Shown here in pieces: positions 22,701-35,000 of a DNA stretch of 64,000 bases. The stretch's first letter is position 1, and each line of letters starts with the position of its first letter. The position numbers and the translations under genes were made by a program. The notes beneath the pieces are model-generated. The model was not told the origin of the DNA. It saw only the letters and a program-made list of their open reading frames with translations, and did not search any database. Where the stretch lies: assembly GCA_035771175.1 (NCBI GenBank), contig CM069597.1:44341224-44405223 (forward strand). Reading direction: 5' to 3'. The DNA is from Paratinospora sagittata (taxonomy: Eukaryota; Streptophyta; Magnoliopsida; Ranunculales; Menispermaceae).

Positions 22701-24171
22701 TGAATACTCGAATTAACTCCCATGATAGGTGTAAATAATTATGGTTAACTCCCATAAAAACATATTTCCTTTAATTATGGTAGAGAAATTTTTAACGAGT
22801 CTAATACCAATGAGATACCCACGATTAAAAATAAAAATAGCAATAACATAAAGCGATTTGCTCTGACGAAGATTTTGTATTAGCATAAGACGTTATCCCT
22901 CTCAGTATTAAGCATGAATTAGATATCATTAATTCCACTAACTTTATATATCCAATTAATTAATGAAAATAGCCAATTCAATGGGAGTACAAATTAATTA
23001 TTTAAAACTCTCATTTAGCTTGGTATTGTATGAGGGATAATATATATATATGTACCAATTGATTTTATTATTTTAACCCTTTGCCTCTTCTATATTTTCA
23101 AAATTCATGTACTTATCAAATAAATAAATGATTTGAGTAATTGCAGATGCCCTGCAGATTCTCAAGATAAATCACTAATTTAATAGGACCAAGAATAGAA
23201 AAAAAAAAATTATTGGAGACCAGCCAAGAAATCAAGATTTTCAAAGCCAGGACTGGTGCAAATACCACAGATCAATATATCCATTAAAAAATGCAGCATG
23301 TCATACAAACCTGGATTAATCAGCAATTTCTAATTTAAAAAATAAGTAGAGAATATTTGGTGCTGATGTGATCTAAAAGTGCAGAGTAGATAAGGTGTTA
23401 AAAAGTAAAACAATTAAGTAGGAGTAATATAATATAGAATAATCAAATAACTCTGAATGTGACACACGTGATCAGCTGGTTTACTAAATGTATAAACAAT
23501 CCTCACTATTCAGAAAAGTATTTTATAAAATTACAATCAGATCTTGGAGTTTATGGGTAAGAATCTATTGACCCTTCACAGAGGCAGATGTTACATAACA
23601 CTCAGATCTTTATTAATTTAATGGGACAAGAATATTACTGTTAACCTGTGTTTGTTTGACAAGTTGATACTTAAAAAAGCTTCAAGCTGATAACTTAAAA
23701 AGTTTAGGGAAATGATGTAGACCACTATTTCCATTCCATTGCCTCGGACGCGTTGAAATCACTTTTCTTAAAAATTATAATTATTAAATAAAAGTTTAAT
23801 AATATATATCAAATTATTAACAATATTTTGTCATATGTACAATTTGGTCTGAAAACTAAAAAGACCAAAAGAAGAAAATTACTAATTATGTAATTAAAAA
23901 ACATTCAAATGGTCTTAACGAAAGGTCAAGAGCTTATAAAATTAAAGCTTTGATATTATATTAAAAATTACTCGATCAAAAAGTTATAACTATTAGATAA
24001 GGATCGAATGATACATATCGAGCTACCATCAACATAAATAATTTATTATGATGCCATATGTTCTCTTAAAATTTATTTTTGACATGCCATGAGGTATGCT
24101 CATTGTATTAGGGTCATTATTAAATATCGTTTTAAGGAAAAATCATTGTGGGCATAGCAGCCAACTAATTA

Positions 24172-24354
24172 GTGGACATATATATTGATGCAACTGAGTT
24201 TTATGCAGTGCGTGTTAAATTAAAATTTGTAACCGATACAAACATCCCTAATGACGTGTTAAAAAATGATTCAGCTAGTGTTATGAACAAACTCAAGAAG
24301 GAATGTTCACAAAGATTAGCGAACTGGTTAAAGATTGAGGTCTTTGTTTCGTAA
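24172..24354 (+). pseudogene. short conserved-looking frame in unit A, unrecognised
   Basis: A 60-codon frame whose residues match the unit-B copy at 27318-27506 in KNDSASVMN(K/E)LKK and FVTDT(N/S)IP, then diverge by frameshift. I do not recognise the family. It may be a captured gene fragment or a chance frame kept by the duplication; no start context, promoter or partner exon is evident. Confidence 0.3.
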
Positions 24355-24863
24355 ATAGCCCAATTTACTGATTCAAACATTACCAAAAAAATATAATAAA
24401 GACACTGAGCAGTTCAATAGGCCAGTGTTATGTTTTCATAGCCCACAAATTTAGAAAGTCCCTCCTTCCTCTTTTGTTTTTTAATATATTGGTTTATGTT
24501 TTCTTTCCAAAAAATAAATAAATAATTAATTAATTAAATTAAGGTATGCCGATTAAAAGAAATGTTAATAAATAAATTTTGGGCCAAATATTTTAAATTG
24601 GAACAAAAAGAAATAGAAATTAAAACAAAAAACAAAAAAAGTTAGGTCAATTACTGATAGCACGTAGCAACAAACCATTGGCTCCATTTCCAATCGCCAA
24701 CTTTCTTTGACTTTACAACTTGGATGAGGACTAGAACCTACCTTTGCCCACCACATAAATGTCAATTACTCACTTATCAAATAAAACACTTCGTTCTAAC
24801 CACAAATTGCTTCACAAGTTTTTGGCTGTTAACTTCGGAAACAATATGTTTCATGTGAATCCC

Positions 24864-25213
24864 ATGAAACCCATTTGCCTTCAAGCTTTCCTAATCTCAC
24901 TTCTCTTCTCCCTCTACACCTTGTGTTTCTTCCTTCTTCTACTGTTGTTTGATAAAAAAGAGCTAAATTATCACTCAGCTCAAGGTACTGCTAATGGTGT
25001 CACTTCTACTTTTGTCACTGGCAGAGCATAGGCAACCATGTGAAAGCAGAGAAAAGGGTGTAATATTTACCAAAATTCCAGAGAAAGAGGCAATTTACAA
25101 GTGCTGATGGGTCTCCTTGAAATGGTTCGAAATGCCCTTTTTCTTTTATCTTCAATCATGTTCGTGGCCGATCATCAATCATAATTTGAAGTCTCCTTAG
25201 CTCATGATTTGAT
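24864..25213 (+). pseudogene. broken copy of the small membrane-protein gene (unit A)
   Basis: Aligns with the gene at 21880: leader-like ATGAAACCCATTTGCCTTC (TTGAAACCCATTTGC in the intact gene's leader), Leu-rich first segment, AATGGTGTCACTTCTAC (AATGGTGTCACCTCTAC in the gene), AGAGAAAAGG, then an IPEKEAIYK segment equivalent to FPEREALHR. A 1-bp-net change near 24983 (CTCAAGGTAC) shifts the frame, and AAGTGCTGATGGGTCTCC gives a stop where the gene reads AGAGCTGGTGGGTCTCC. The last part (GTGGCCGATCATCAATCATA) has stops. The C-terminal membrane segment is lost. Confidence 0.72.
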
Positions 25214-27317
25214 GGATAAAACTACCAGAAGTGCTTTGTTTTACATTTTCTTTTCCTGTTTGTAATTCTCTGATGCAAGAATATCAATAAGATATCACGT
25301 AAAGAACTAAAGTAATAAATTTCTACTTGAAAACATTCTCAACTGAAATATATTGATTTACAGAGCACCTGCAGCATGAGAATGGTATCCAAGCTTTTGC
25401 ATAGATATTCTACTTGTTCAATATTCAATTCAAATTCACTTAAAGTGTAAAAACACACAAGAGGTAGATTAGTGACATAGGGTAGTATTGATTAGAATCA
25501 CAGCATAATATTCTGCTAAACCAACCAAGCAATTAAGTAAAGAATAGGACTTTGTCAACGATATGAATGATGCAAGCATATATATAATTAGGGATGCAGT
25601 TGCATGGTCAACAAATGTTATGTGAGATGCTTAACTCTCATTCTAGGGCTACAAAGACTGAAAAAGAGCAATAACAAGAATTTAGCGCATCTATACATCT
25701 CTTAGTATTAAATTAGTTGAGCTTTATTAAGAAACTTAAGAAAGATAAACCATGAGTAGATTGAGGCGCTCATTTAAGAAAATAAGGTCAAGAGTTCGAC
25801 TCTATGTTAGTTACTAAGGGCGTCTTTCGCTCGAGCAATTAGGGACTCAAGGGACCTAAGAAATTAGTCGAGACTGAATACACGAATTAACTCATAGGTG
25901 TAAATAATTATGGTTAACTCCCATGAAAACATATTTCCTTTAATTATGGTAGAGAAATTTTTAACGAGTCTAATACCAATGAGATACCCACGATTAAAAA
26001 TAAAAATAGCAATAACATAAAGCAATTTGCTCCAATGAAGATTTTGTATTAGCGTAAGAACGTTAGCCCTCTCAGTATTAAGTACCCAATGGTGCCATCT
26101 CATGAATTAGATATCATTAATTCCACTAATTTTATATATCCAATTAATTAATGAAACTAGCCAATTCAATGGGAGTACAAATTAATTATTTAAAACTCTC
26201 ATTTAGCTCGGTATTGAATGAGGGATATATATATATATATATATGTACCAATTGATTTTTTTATTTTATCCTTTGCCTCTTTGTATTATCAAAATTCATG
26301 TACTTATCAAATAGATAAATGATTTGAGTAATTGCAGATGCCCTGCAGATTCTCAAGATTAATCACTAATTTAATAGGACCAAGAAAAGAAAAAAAAAAT
26401 TATTGGAGACCAGCCAAGAAATCAAAAAATATATTCATTAAAAAATGCAGCATGTCATACAAACCTGGATTAATCAGCAATTACTAATTTTAAAAAATAA
26501 GTGGAGGATATTTGATGCTGATGTGATCTAAAAGTGCAGATTAGACAAGGTGTTAAAAAGTAAAACAATTAAGTAGGAGTAATATAATATAGAATAATCA
26601 AATAACTCTGAATGTGACACACGTGATCAGCTGGTTTACTAAATGTATAAACAATCCACGCTATTCAGAAAAGTATTTTATAAAATTACAATCAGATCTT
26701 GGAGTTTATGGGTCAGAATCTATTGACCCTTCAGAGGCAGATGTTAAATAACACTCAGATCTTTATTAATTTAATGGGACAAGAATATTACTGTTAACTT
26801 GTGTTTGATACTTAAAAAAAGCTTCGAGCTGATAACTTAAAAAATTTAGGGAAATGATTTAGACCACTATTTCTATTTCATTGCCTCCGAATTGTTAGAA
26901 ATGACTTTTCTTAAAAATTATAATTATTAAATAAAAATTTAATAATATATATCAAGCTATTATCAATATTTTTTTCTATGTACAACTTAATCTGGTACAT
27001 AAAAGACTAGAAGAAGAAAATTACTAATTATGCAATTAAAAAACATTCAAACTCTAATAACGAAACTTGAAGTCGAGATCTTATAAAATCAAAGCTTTGA
27101 TACTATATTAGAAATCACTCAATCCAAAAGTTATAACTAAGGGTCGAATGATGCATATCAAACTACCATCAACATGAATGATTTATTATGACGTCATATT
27201 TTCTCTTGAAATTTATTTTTGGCATGCCATGAGGTATGCCCATTGTATTAGGGTTATTATAAAAGACCGTCTCAAGGGCAAATCATTGCGGCCATAGCAG
27301 CCAACTAATTAGGGGGC

Positions 27318-27506
27318 ATGCATGTTGACGCAACCGAACTTTGTGCAGTGTGTGTTATATTAGAATTTGTAACCGATACAAGCATCCCCATTGACAAGTT
27401 GAAAAATGATTCAGCTAGTGTTATGAACGAACTCAAGAAAGGTGATCGGATGTTCATAAATATTAGCGAACTGGTTGAAGATTGTAGGTCTTTGTTTCGT
27501 AAATGA
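27318..27506 (+). pseudogene. short conserved-looking frame in unit B, unrecognised
   Basis: A 62-codon frame, acidic and soluble-looking, ending VEDCRSLFRK. It is the better-preserved partner of the frame at 24172-24354. The duplication explains why two copies exist, so the resemblance is not evidence of selection. Function unknown. Confidence 0.3.
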
Positions 27507-27971
27507 CTTAATTTACAGATTGTAGGTCTTTGTTTTTTGATATATTGGTTTATGTTTTCTTTCAAAAAAAAAAAATAATTAAATTAAATTAAGGTATGCC
27601 GATTAAAAAAAATGTTCTCGAAATAATTAAAATAAATAAATAAATTTTGTGCCAAATATTTAAAATTGGATATACACATTTTGGACTCACTCAACAGTTT
27701 TCAGAAACCAAAAAAATAAATAAATAGAAATATATATATAAAAAAAAAAGGTTGGTGAATCATTGATAGCACGTAGCAACAAACCATTGGCTCCTTTTCC
27801 AATCGCCGAACTTTCTTTGACTTTACAACTTGGATGATGACTGGAACCTACCTTTGCCCACAATATAAACGTCAATACTCACTTATCAAATAAAACACTT
27901 CGTTCTAACCACAAATTGCTTCACAAGTTTTTGCTGATAACTTCGGAAACAATATGTTTCATTTGAATCCC

Positions 27972-28321
27972 ATGAAACCCATTTGCCTTCAAGCTTTCCT
28001 AATCTCACTTCTCTTCTCCCTCTACACCTTGTGTTTCTTCCTTCTTCTACAGTTGTTTGATGCAAGCGAGCTAAATTATCACTCAGCTCTGGTACTGCTA
28101 ATGGTGTCACTTCTACTTTTGTCACTGGCAGAGCATAGACAACCATGTGAAGCAGAGAAAAGGGTGTAATATTTACCAAAATTCCAGAGAAAGAGGCAAT
28201 TTACAAGTGCTGATGGGTCTCCTTGAAATGGTTCGAAATGCCCTTTTTCTTTTATCTTCAATCATGTTCGTGGCCGATCACCAATCATAATTTGAAGTCT
28301 CATTAGCTCATGATTTGATGG
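27972..28321 (+). pseudogene. broken copy of the small membrane-protein gene (unit B)
   Basis: Same order of matches as the unit-A copy. Here the frame stays open through the second hydrophobic segment (ALVLLMVSLLLLSL) but a lost base near 28149 (GTGAAGCAG against GTGAAAGCAG in unit A) leads to a TAA at 28167. The AAGTGCTGATGG lesion is shared with unit A, so the shared ancestor was already damaged before the units duplicated. A 71-codon frame (27954-28169) remains and could make a shortened membrane peptide if expressed; I think decay is more likely. Confidence 0.7.
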
Positions 28322-29070
28322 ATAAAACTACAAGATGTGCTTTGTTTTACATTTTCTTTTCCTGTTTGTAATTCTCTGATGCAAGAATATCAATAAGATA
28401 TCATGTAAAGAACTAAAGTAATAAATTTCTGCTTGAAAACATTCTCAACTGAAATATATTGATTTACAGAGCACCTGCAGCATGAGAATGGTATCCAAGC
28501 TTTTGCATAGATATTCTACTTGTTCAATATTCAATTCAAATTCACTTAAAGTGTAAAAACACACAAGAGGTAGATTGGTGACATAGGGTAGTATTGATTA
28601 GAATCACAGCATAATATTCTGCTAAACCAACCAAGCAATTAAGTAAAGAATAGGACTTTGTCAACAATATGAATGATGCAAGCATATATATAATTAGGGA
28701 TGTAGTTGCATGGTCAACAAATGTTATGTGAGATGCTTAACTCATTCTAGGGCTACAAAGACTGAAAAAGATCAATAACAAGAATTTAGCTACTAAAAGG
28801 AGTGACATTAAAATCCTAACAATAGGTTCATTAAATGAACATAGTGCCAACCCTTTCCAATATACAGAATTGATTGAAATGTGGAAAGGTTGGAAAAAAA
28901 AAATTACACCCAATCAAAATGGCTGGTTGGAATTACAAGTTACATGGGTAACCATTACTAACACAACAAGGCACAGTATATAAATATAACATTCAGGCTT
29001 TTATTTATTCCATATACTTTAAGAATTGGAATATTTGTAGTTTTCTTCTGCCTGAAGTGGATGTTCCACT

Positions 29071-32000
29071 TCAAGAATTTGCATCATCTTCTATGGTAGA
29101 AGAAGAAGAATGTTCAAGACAATAAGGAAACTTTGGAGGGAGTGTAAACAATGGTTTGTCACCACAAAGTAGTCGGCATGACATTCCCAATGCATACCCC
29201 AGAGCTCGAGCAACAGGGACTGCAACCGCATTTCCAACTTGTATGTACCTATAAAATCAGTTGAAAATAATCATGAGCAGCGGATATACAAAGAAATTGG
29301 ATTTCTCTTCCATTTAAATACTCAAATATTATCTGCATATAACTTAGTGGACATTGGGATATTTGGAACAGCTTTTTCAAAAGTTGGTTTCAACCTTCTC
29401 CAAAACATTAAAAAAAAAAAAAAACTATTTTTTTCAATAATGTTACACATCATTTCTGTTTAAAATGTTTAACAAAGTCCAACAGTAAAATAGAAATTTT
29501 AACAGCAAAGTCCAACAGTAGAATAGAAATTTTAACAGCAAAAAGATTCACATATAATGGAAGGCTTGACATTTGTCGAGCAAGAGCACCTCAAGGCAAT
29601 CATTAATACAAATACATAAATGGTGAAGGAACAATGTGGGGCATGAAAAAATTAAATCATCAGGGCCATATTGCAATCCAAAGGGTTTTTACCCTTGTTT
29701 CTCAAAGCAATTTTTCTAAGTCGCACATAAATAGTACAGCATTTAATAAAAAAATAAAAAACTATTTCCTCACTTTTTTTTTTAATTGTAATTTTCGTTT
29801 TGGAAGATACATATAAAGTAATGTAAAGCATTAGAAACCAAGCATACCTCTCTTTAACAGGGCCACAAAGCTTATAGCAGTCAGGAAATCCCTGCAATCT
29901 TGCATTTTCTCGAATGGACAGAACCCTGTCTTGGGTTGGGTGCATAATTGCCTATCAAGATAGCCAAAAATTTGATTAGCTTAGATATAAAATGAACCTA
30001 GGAAACAAGTCATCCCGATGCAAAACAAAAAGATTTCCACAAGTTCTCATTTGCAATGATCAACCGACTTGCAATAACATGTTGACTTATCCAATGATCG
30101 AGCATAGAAGAATCCAATTCACGTAGCTAACCCCATGGGGTTGGGGAAAATCGGTGGAGTAAAGTGTAGTACTCATTAGACACTTTCAAGGCTACAAGAT
30201 ATTTTCCTCATTCAAGAACCTTACAGGAGGTGTCGACACATTCTAGTGAAGACATAATAAAAGTGGTAAAGGCAATTCAGCAAAAGGCATTTTTGAATTG
30301 TTCGCGAAGACCAACTACAAAAAAAATTAAACATGTTCTTATTTGCCAACCAAACATCCCTCATTTTCTATAATTCACAAAAAAGATGAAAAGCATGGCA
30401 ATGAAAAGTGGAAAGACTTATTACTACATAAAGGAATATCATTCTCCCAAAATAATGGAAGCTTTTGACCTAGCATCTAAAACAGAGTAGTGCAAGAGCA
30501 CTTACACACACCGCGCACCAAAATAACCACAAATGGTGATCTAATTTCAAGCTTAAGCATCTTGATGTATACAAACAAATGATATTAATTTTTCCGTTTG
30601 TTTACGAAACCCTAATTTGCAAGTCAAGAATGGACAAAAATAAGAAATTTTTCAACACAAAATAATTCTTAAATATGAGAGAGAAACGTCTATCAAATGA
30701 CTATGGTTCGAAAAATCAAAAAAAAAAATTGCCAAAAGTTGGCGGTTTTTTTTACTTTATTTTATGAACCACCAAAGTATGAATTCAAATTATTAACAAA
30801 ATATGAAAATTCAACAAAAAAAATAGATAAAATTCGGAAAATTCAAGAAAATTTGATAAACTTTAATAATAGTTTTATTTTTTAATTAGAAAATGCAAAA
30901 AATGGGCAAAAAAATTGACAAGATTTGATAAAACTCAATGAAAATCGACAGAGAAGTAAACATGTGCTATTTCATTAATTAAAACAAAAGTACCAACAAT
31001 TTGCATTATTTTTAACTTTCTCAACCAACAGAGCAATATAAAGAAAAATAATAATCTAACACTTTAATAAATCATGTAATTTTCTAGGACATGCATTACA
31101 AAACAAGAAGGAAAGAAACAAGAAAAACAAAAAATAAAGAAAGAAAGAAAGTTAATGAGACAAAAATTTAAAAATACATTGAAAGAGTTCTCAAAGTTAT
31201 CTTTTTTTAGTTAAAATCCTGTAAAATAAGATTAAAAAAATACATTCAAATAATAAACTAATAAATTAAACAAGGTAGAATGTCAAACTAGAAAAGTATA
31301 TGGTAGAGAAGAAAGTCACCACAAAATTGAAATCATAACATAGAAAAGGGATTAAGATCAAAAGCTGCCATTTCAAATTAACCCACTTAACAAGATTGAT
31401 TTTGTTTACTTATTTATGGATGTTTTTATGTATTAAAAATGTCTTTTTATATTTAGTTTTTAGTTTATAATACAATAAATCAAGATATTTTAGCATCTAT
31501 ACAAAAATTCTCTAAACTTCTCTAATTTAGCAATTTTTTATAAATATTCTCTACATCAAATTAAACTTCCCCAAATTAATTCTGATTTTCAAGTAATTGA
31601 AGTCCAAAGCAAAGTCAAATTTTCGCTTCTTGCAAATGATGAGGGAACAAAACAAAGGAGAAGAAAAGAAAAGAACCTGGTTGTGGGGCTCTGCTCTTGT
31701 GACTACAGTTGGGACAGTTTCATCCCACCATAAACGTGCAAAAGGCCTACAACATTTGAGCCACCACCAATAAGAAATAAAGGGGGGAGGGAGGAAAAAA
31801 AAAAACTAACATTAAAAGAATTGGCAGCAAAAGCTATGCATGTCAAACCATGTATGTAGCAAAAAAAAATCTTACTTTGTTGATGTTCCTTGCACAAATG
31901 ACATTGCATAGTCAGGCACCTATAGAAATAAATAAAAAAACAGAAAATAAAAACCAAAAAAATAAGACAGTAAAATGAAAGAAGATAATGAAACAACAAA

Positions 32001-35000
32001 TACAAATGAAAAACATTACCAAAGGTTTTCCTGAGGGTAGAAGCACCCTTTCAATTGATTCATCCCATTCAACCTTGTTATCTGGACGAACCCTAACACC
32101 AGGAAGATCCCTAAAGTTTGCACCCTAAAAAAGGCATAGATATTGGAATAAAGTGAGAATGGGATGAAAAAGAAAATTCTATTTTATGTGACTATCATGA
32201 GTAAGCCCAGATTCAATAAGCACCTTTTGTTTAGGAACATGGCACACTCGTTGATAATCATCATCATTCAATCTTAATGGACGATGATCATGCAACATAG
32301 GCTTTTCCTGAGTCTTTCGGCCAATTGTAGGAGATCCCAACAACTCTGCAAAATGCACACAGTTAATCTTGAAGCCTTGATAGGGAAAATTTAATGCAAC
32401 TCAACAAATCCCCTTATCCCCAACTTCAAATGCAAAACTATCAAAACTAAAATTAGTTCTTGAGCTTTTAAAATTGCTTACTAATGATCACGCCATGTAG
32501 ACACTAGCCAAAAGAGAAGGCTACAAAATATAGTTTATCAAAGATCTCGCAAAGCATCCAAACCAATTTAGAACTACTTTGAGAAAATTCTCAGATACAT
32601 TTTGAAACTATATAGTCTATAAAGGTTTTGCAAAAGGTGCTCCTAATTAAGTGCAAGAAAATTTTTAAAGAAGCCAAATCTTGTTTTTCCTTAACAATTT
32701 TCCCTTTGAATCTTTCAAATGATGCTCCCACAGTCTCAAGTCAAACCAAGAATCCTATATTAGCTAAGGTTGTGATATGCAAGAACTAAAAGTTTGAACA
32801 ACTTTGAAATTCTCATATTCCTTACAAATATAAGATAAATGATTTATATTTCCCAAACCACTAAAATCTTATGGCTCAACTTTAACATGATAAAAACGGT
32901 GTTAAAAAACCTCAAGAGATAAATTACATATAAATTACATTGGACAATTACCGAAGTTGGGGAAACAAGGCAATACCCCATTCAAAAGAGCTACAAGAAA
33001 CTACCAATTGAAACAGCGTTGCAAGAGTAGCAACCATGATAATACTGATAATTATAGTGAGTGAGATGTATACTTATAGTGTTATGTAACCATGCTTTTA
33101 CAATTTCCTTAAATTTATAAGATAAAGTTTAAAGTATATTTTGCACCTTACTTCACTTAGAGTACAACATGCATTGCATCAAAAGCCCTTGTTGCCTTGA
33201 GTGTGCCTTGCACCTTTAAGTACTTAACTAGTGCCAAAAGCCTAGCACAAACATGAGTCATACTGTGACGCCCCGAAAATTATTTCATCTAGCACATAAC
33301 TCAATTGCACTTTGCCCAAATTTTATGCGTTGCCTTGATATGTTTGGTGTTTGTTTGATGGTTGTTTAATGTTTGTATAGTTGATGCTTGATAATGTATA
33401 TAAATATGTGTATCATAAATCGTATATGGGTCATGTTAAATTAAATTAAAATACATATGTTATTATTTATGCATGGGTCCATTAAACCATGAATTGATAT
33501 GAGTTAGGATTGATTGAATAAAAAGATAAATAAGAATGAAAATTTGGTGTATTAAATGGATTGGACATTTAAAATACATGGAAGCATGAAATTGGTTAAA
33601 GTACATGTGGTTGGTATGGGTAGTATGGGACCAACACAAGTGAAGGTTAGTGCATGAAAGTGGATAAATGTCTCATGCCCTCAAGGAAGTGTTAGAATGA
33701 GTGGAGGGAATCAAGGAGAGAATCAAGGAGGGAATCAAGGAAGTGCTAAAAAGAGGTGAGTGGAGAGAAAGGAAAGAAGAAGAGAAAGAAAAGAAGAGAA
33801 AGGAAAGAAAAGAAGAGAAAGAAGGAAAGAGTTGCAGGAGGAAGATCCCTGCGACATTTTCATCAAAGTCGTGGATCTTTGGAATATATGGTCAGATTGA
33901 GCTCAAAATTTGTAAGCAAGTTCGTAGCTTATGGTTATTCATTCTGGTCGGTGGAGATCTTGATCAGAGGTTTCTTCTGAGAGATCTAACCTCTGAAACA
34001 AAGCTGGTCGGAGATTCTAGATTTCTCGTGGTGTTTCGCTCAAACTTGTAGATCTCCTAAATCTACCGTTGGATGGATATAAAATTTGGGTATGTAGTTT
34101 ATAACTGATATTTCTGTATTCTGAACGGTGGAGATGTGTATTCGTTTAGTATTTTTTGTGATATAGTCATCTGAGTTCGAGTATTTGCAGCAGGAAAGGA
34201 GAAATTGTCTGATTAGAGACTTGTTCATCAAATATACTTATCTTTTCGGTCCACCGTTGGATTGGGCTGATATTTGGACAGAAGGTTTGTATCTTCACAT
34301 ACTTCAATCTGTACGGTTGATTTTGTGATTACATATTTCTGTTGGTATATTGATACATCTGAACAGAATAGTAAATGAAGAATTGGTAGGGTTGCTTGTA
34401 TTAGACCTAAATTTAGAATATAAACTTAGACCTTTCCAAATAGCTTGCATGTCAACTATGTTGACCTAGTTGCCATTGTTGATGAACCCATGATGCAAAA
34501 TCAGTAATATACATAGTTGAACATGGTGATCTAGTATAAATCGGCAATATAGCCTAAGTATGAAAATTTTCATATTTTAGGGTTTTCGATGCTTTTGGCC
34601 TAGAATCATTGAATTAATGCAATTTATGTCTAATTAAGCATGATTAGGGTTGATTATGCTACTGATTAGGTGGTTGTGACCATATTATGGATTAGATTTA
34701 CTTGCGATCGAATGGCCCAATTTGGGCATGTTTATGCCTAAGAAATTAAAAATCAGTATTTTTTATTAATAGAATGGTTTATGTATGAGAACTATGCATT
34801 AGAGGCCTAAGTCACGTGATTTGAGTTGAATGATGGGATTAGATGGGATTTAGGCCTATTGTTTATATGTAGGCTGATTTAGGGTTGATGTGTAATGTCT
34901 ATGTGATTGAGCATAGAAATTGATGTATGGTAGGATATTGACGTATGTTTCAGGATCTTGATTGGGTTGATTCGGTTTGGTGGTCGTGTGTGGTTAAATA

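Larger units (their letters stand above)
22502..25685 (+). repeat. tandem duplication, unit A (~3.18 kb)
   Basis: Starts with CTATACATCTCTTAGTATTA (about 22506) and ends with ACAAGAATTTAGC (about 25684). The same start and end bound unit B. The units align almost throughout by eye, with small insertions and deletions, for example the ACACGTGATCAGCTGGTTTA block at 23466 and 26621. Unit A is older or altered relative to B: several unique gaps differ between the two, so the duplication is not very recent. Each unit carries a SINE-like head, AT-rich spacer, a short open frame and a pseudogene of the upstream membrane-protein gene. Confidence 0.88.
25686..28786 (+). repeat. tandem duplication, unit B (~3.10 kb)
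   Basis: Direct copy of unit A, starting at CTATACATCTCTTAG (about 25689) and ending with ACAAGAATTTAGC (about 28785). Differences are base changes and short gaps, plus a shortened segment around 26420-26450 where unit A has TCAAAGCCAGGACTGGTG. Downstream of 28787 the sequence becomes unique, leading into the chromomethylase 3' end. Confidence 0.88.

Noticed and set aside
29652..29945. 97-codon frame in the CMT3 3' region as a separate gene
   Set aside because: Its first part is CMT3 exon 20; the rest reads through the intron after a clear GT donor.
33701..34051. Lys/Glu-rich 116-codon frame
   Set aside because: It is a translation of a purine-rich tract inside the solo LTR; LTRs normally do not encode proteins and no homologous domain is seen.
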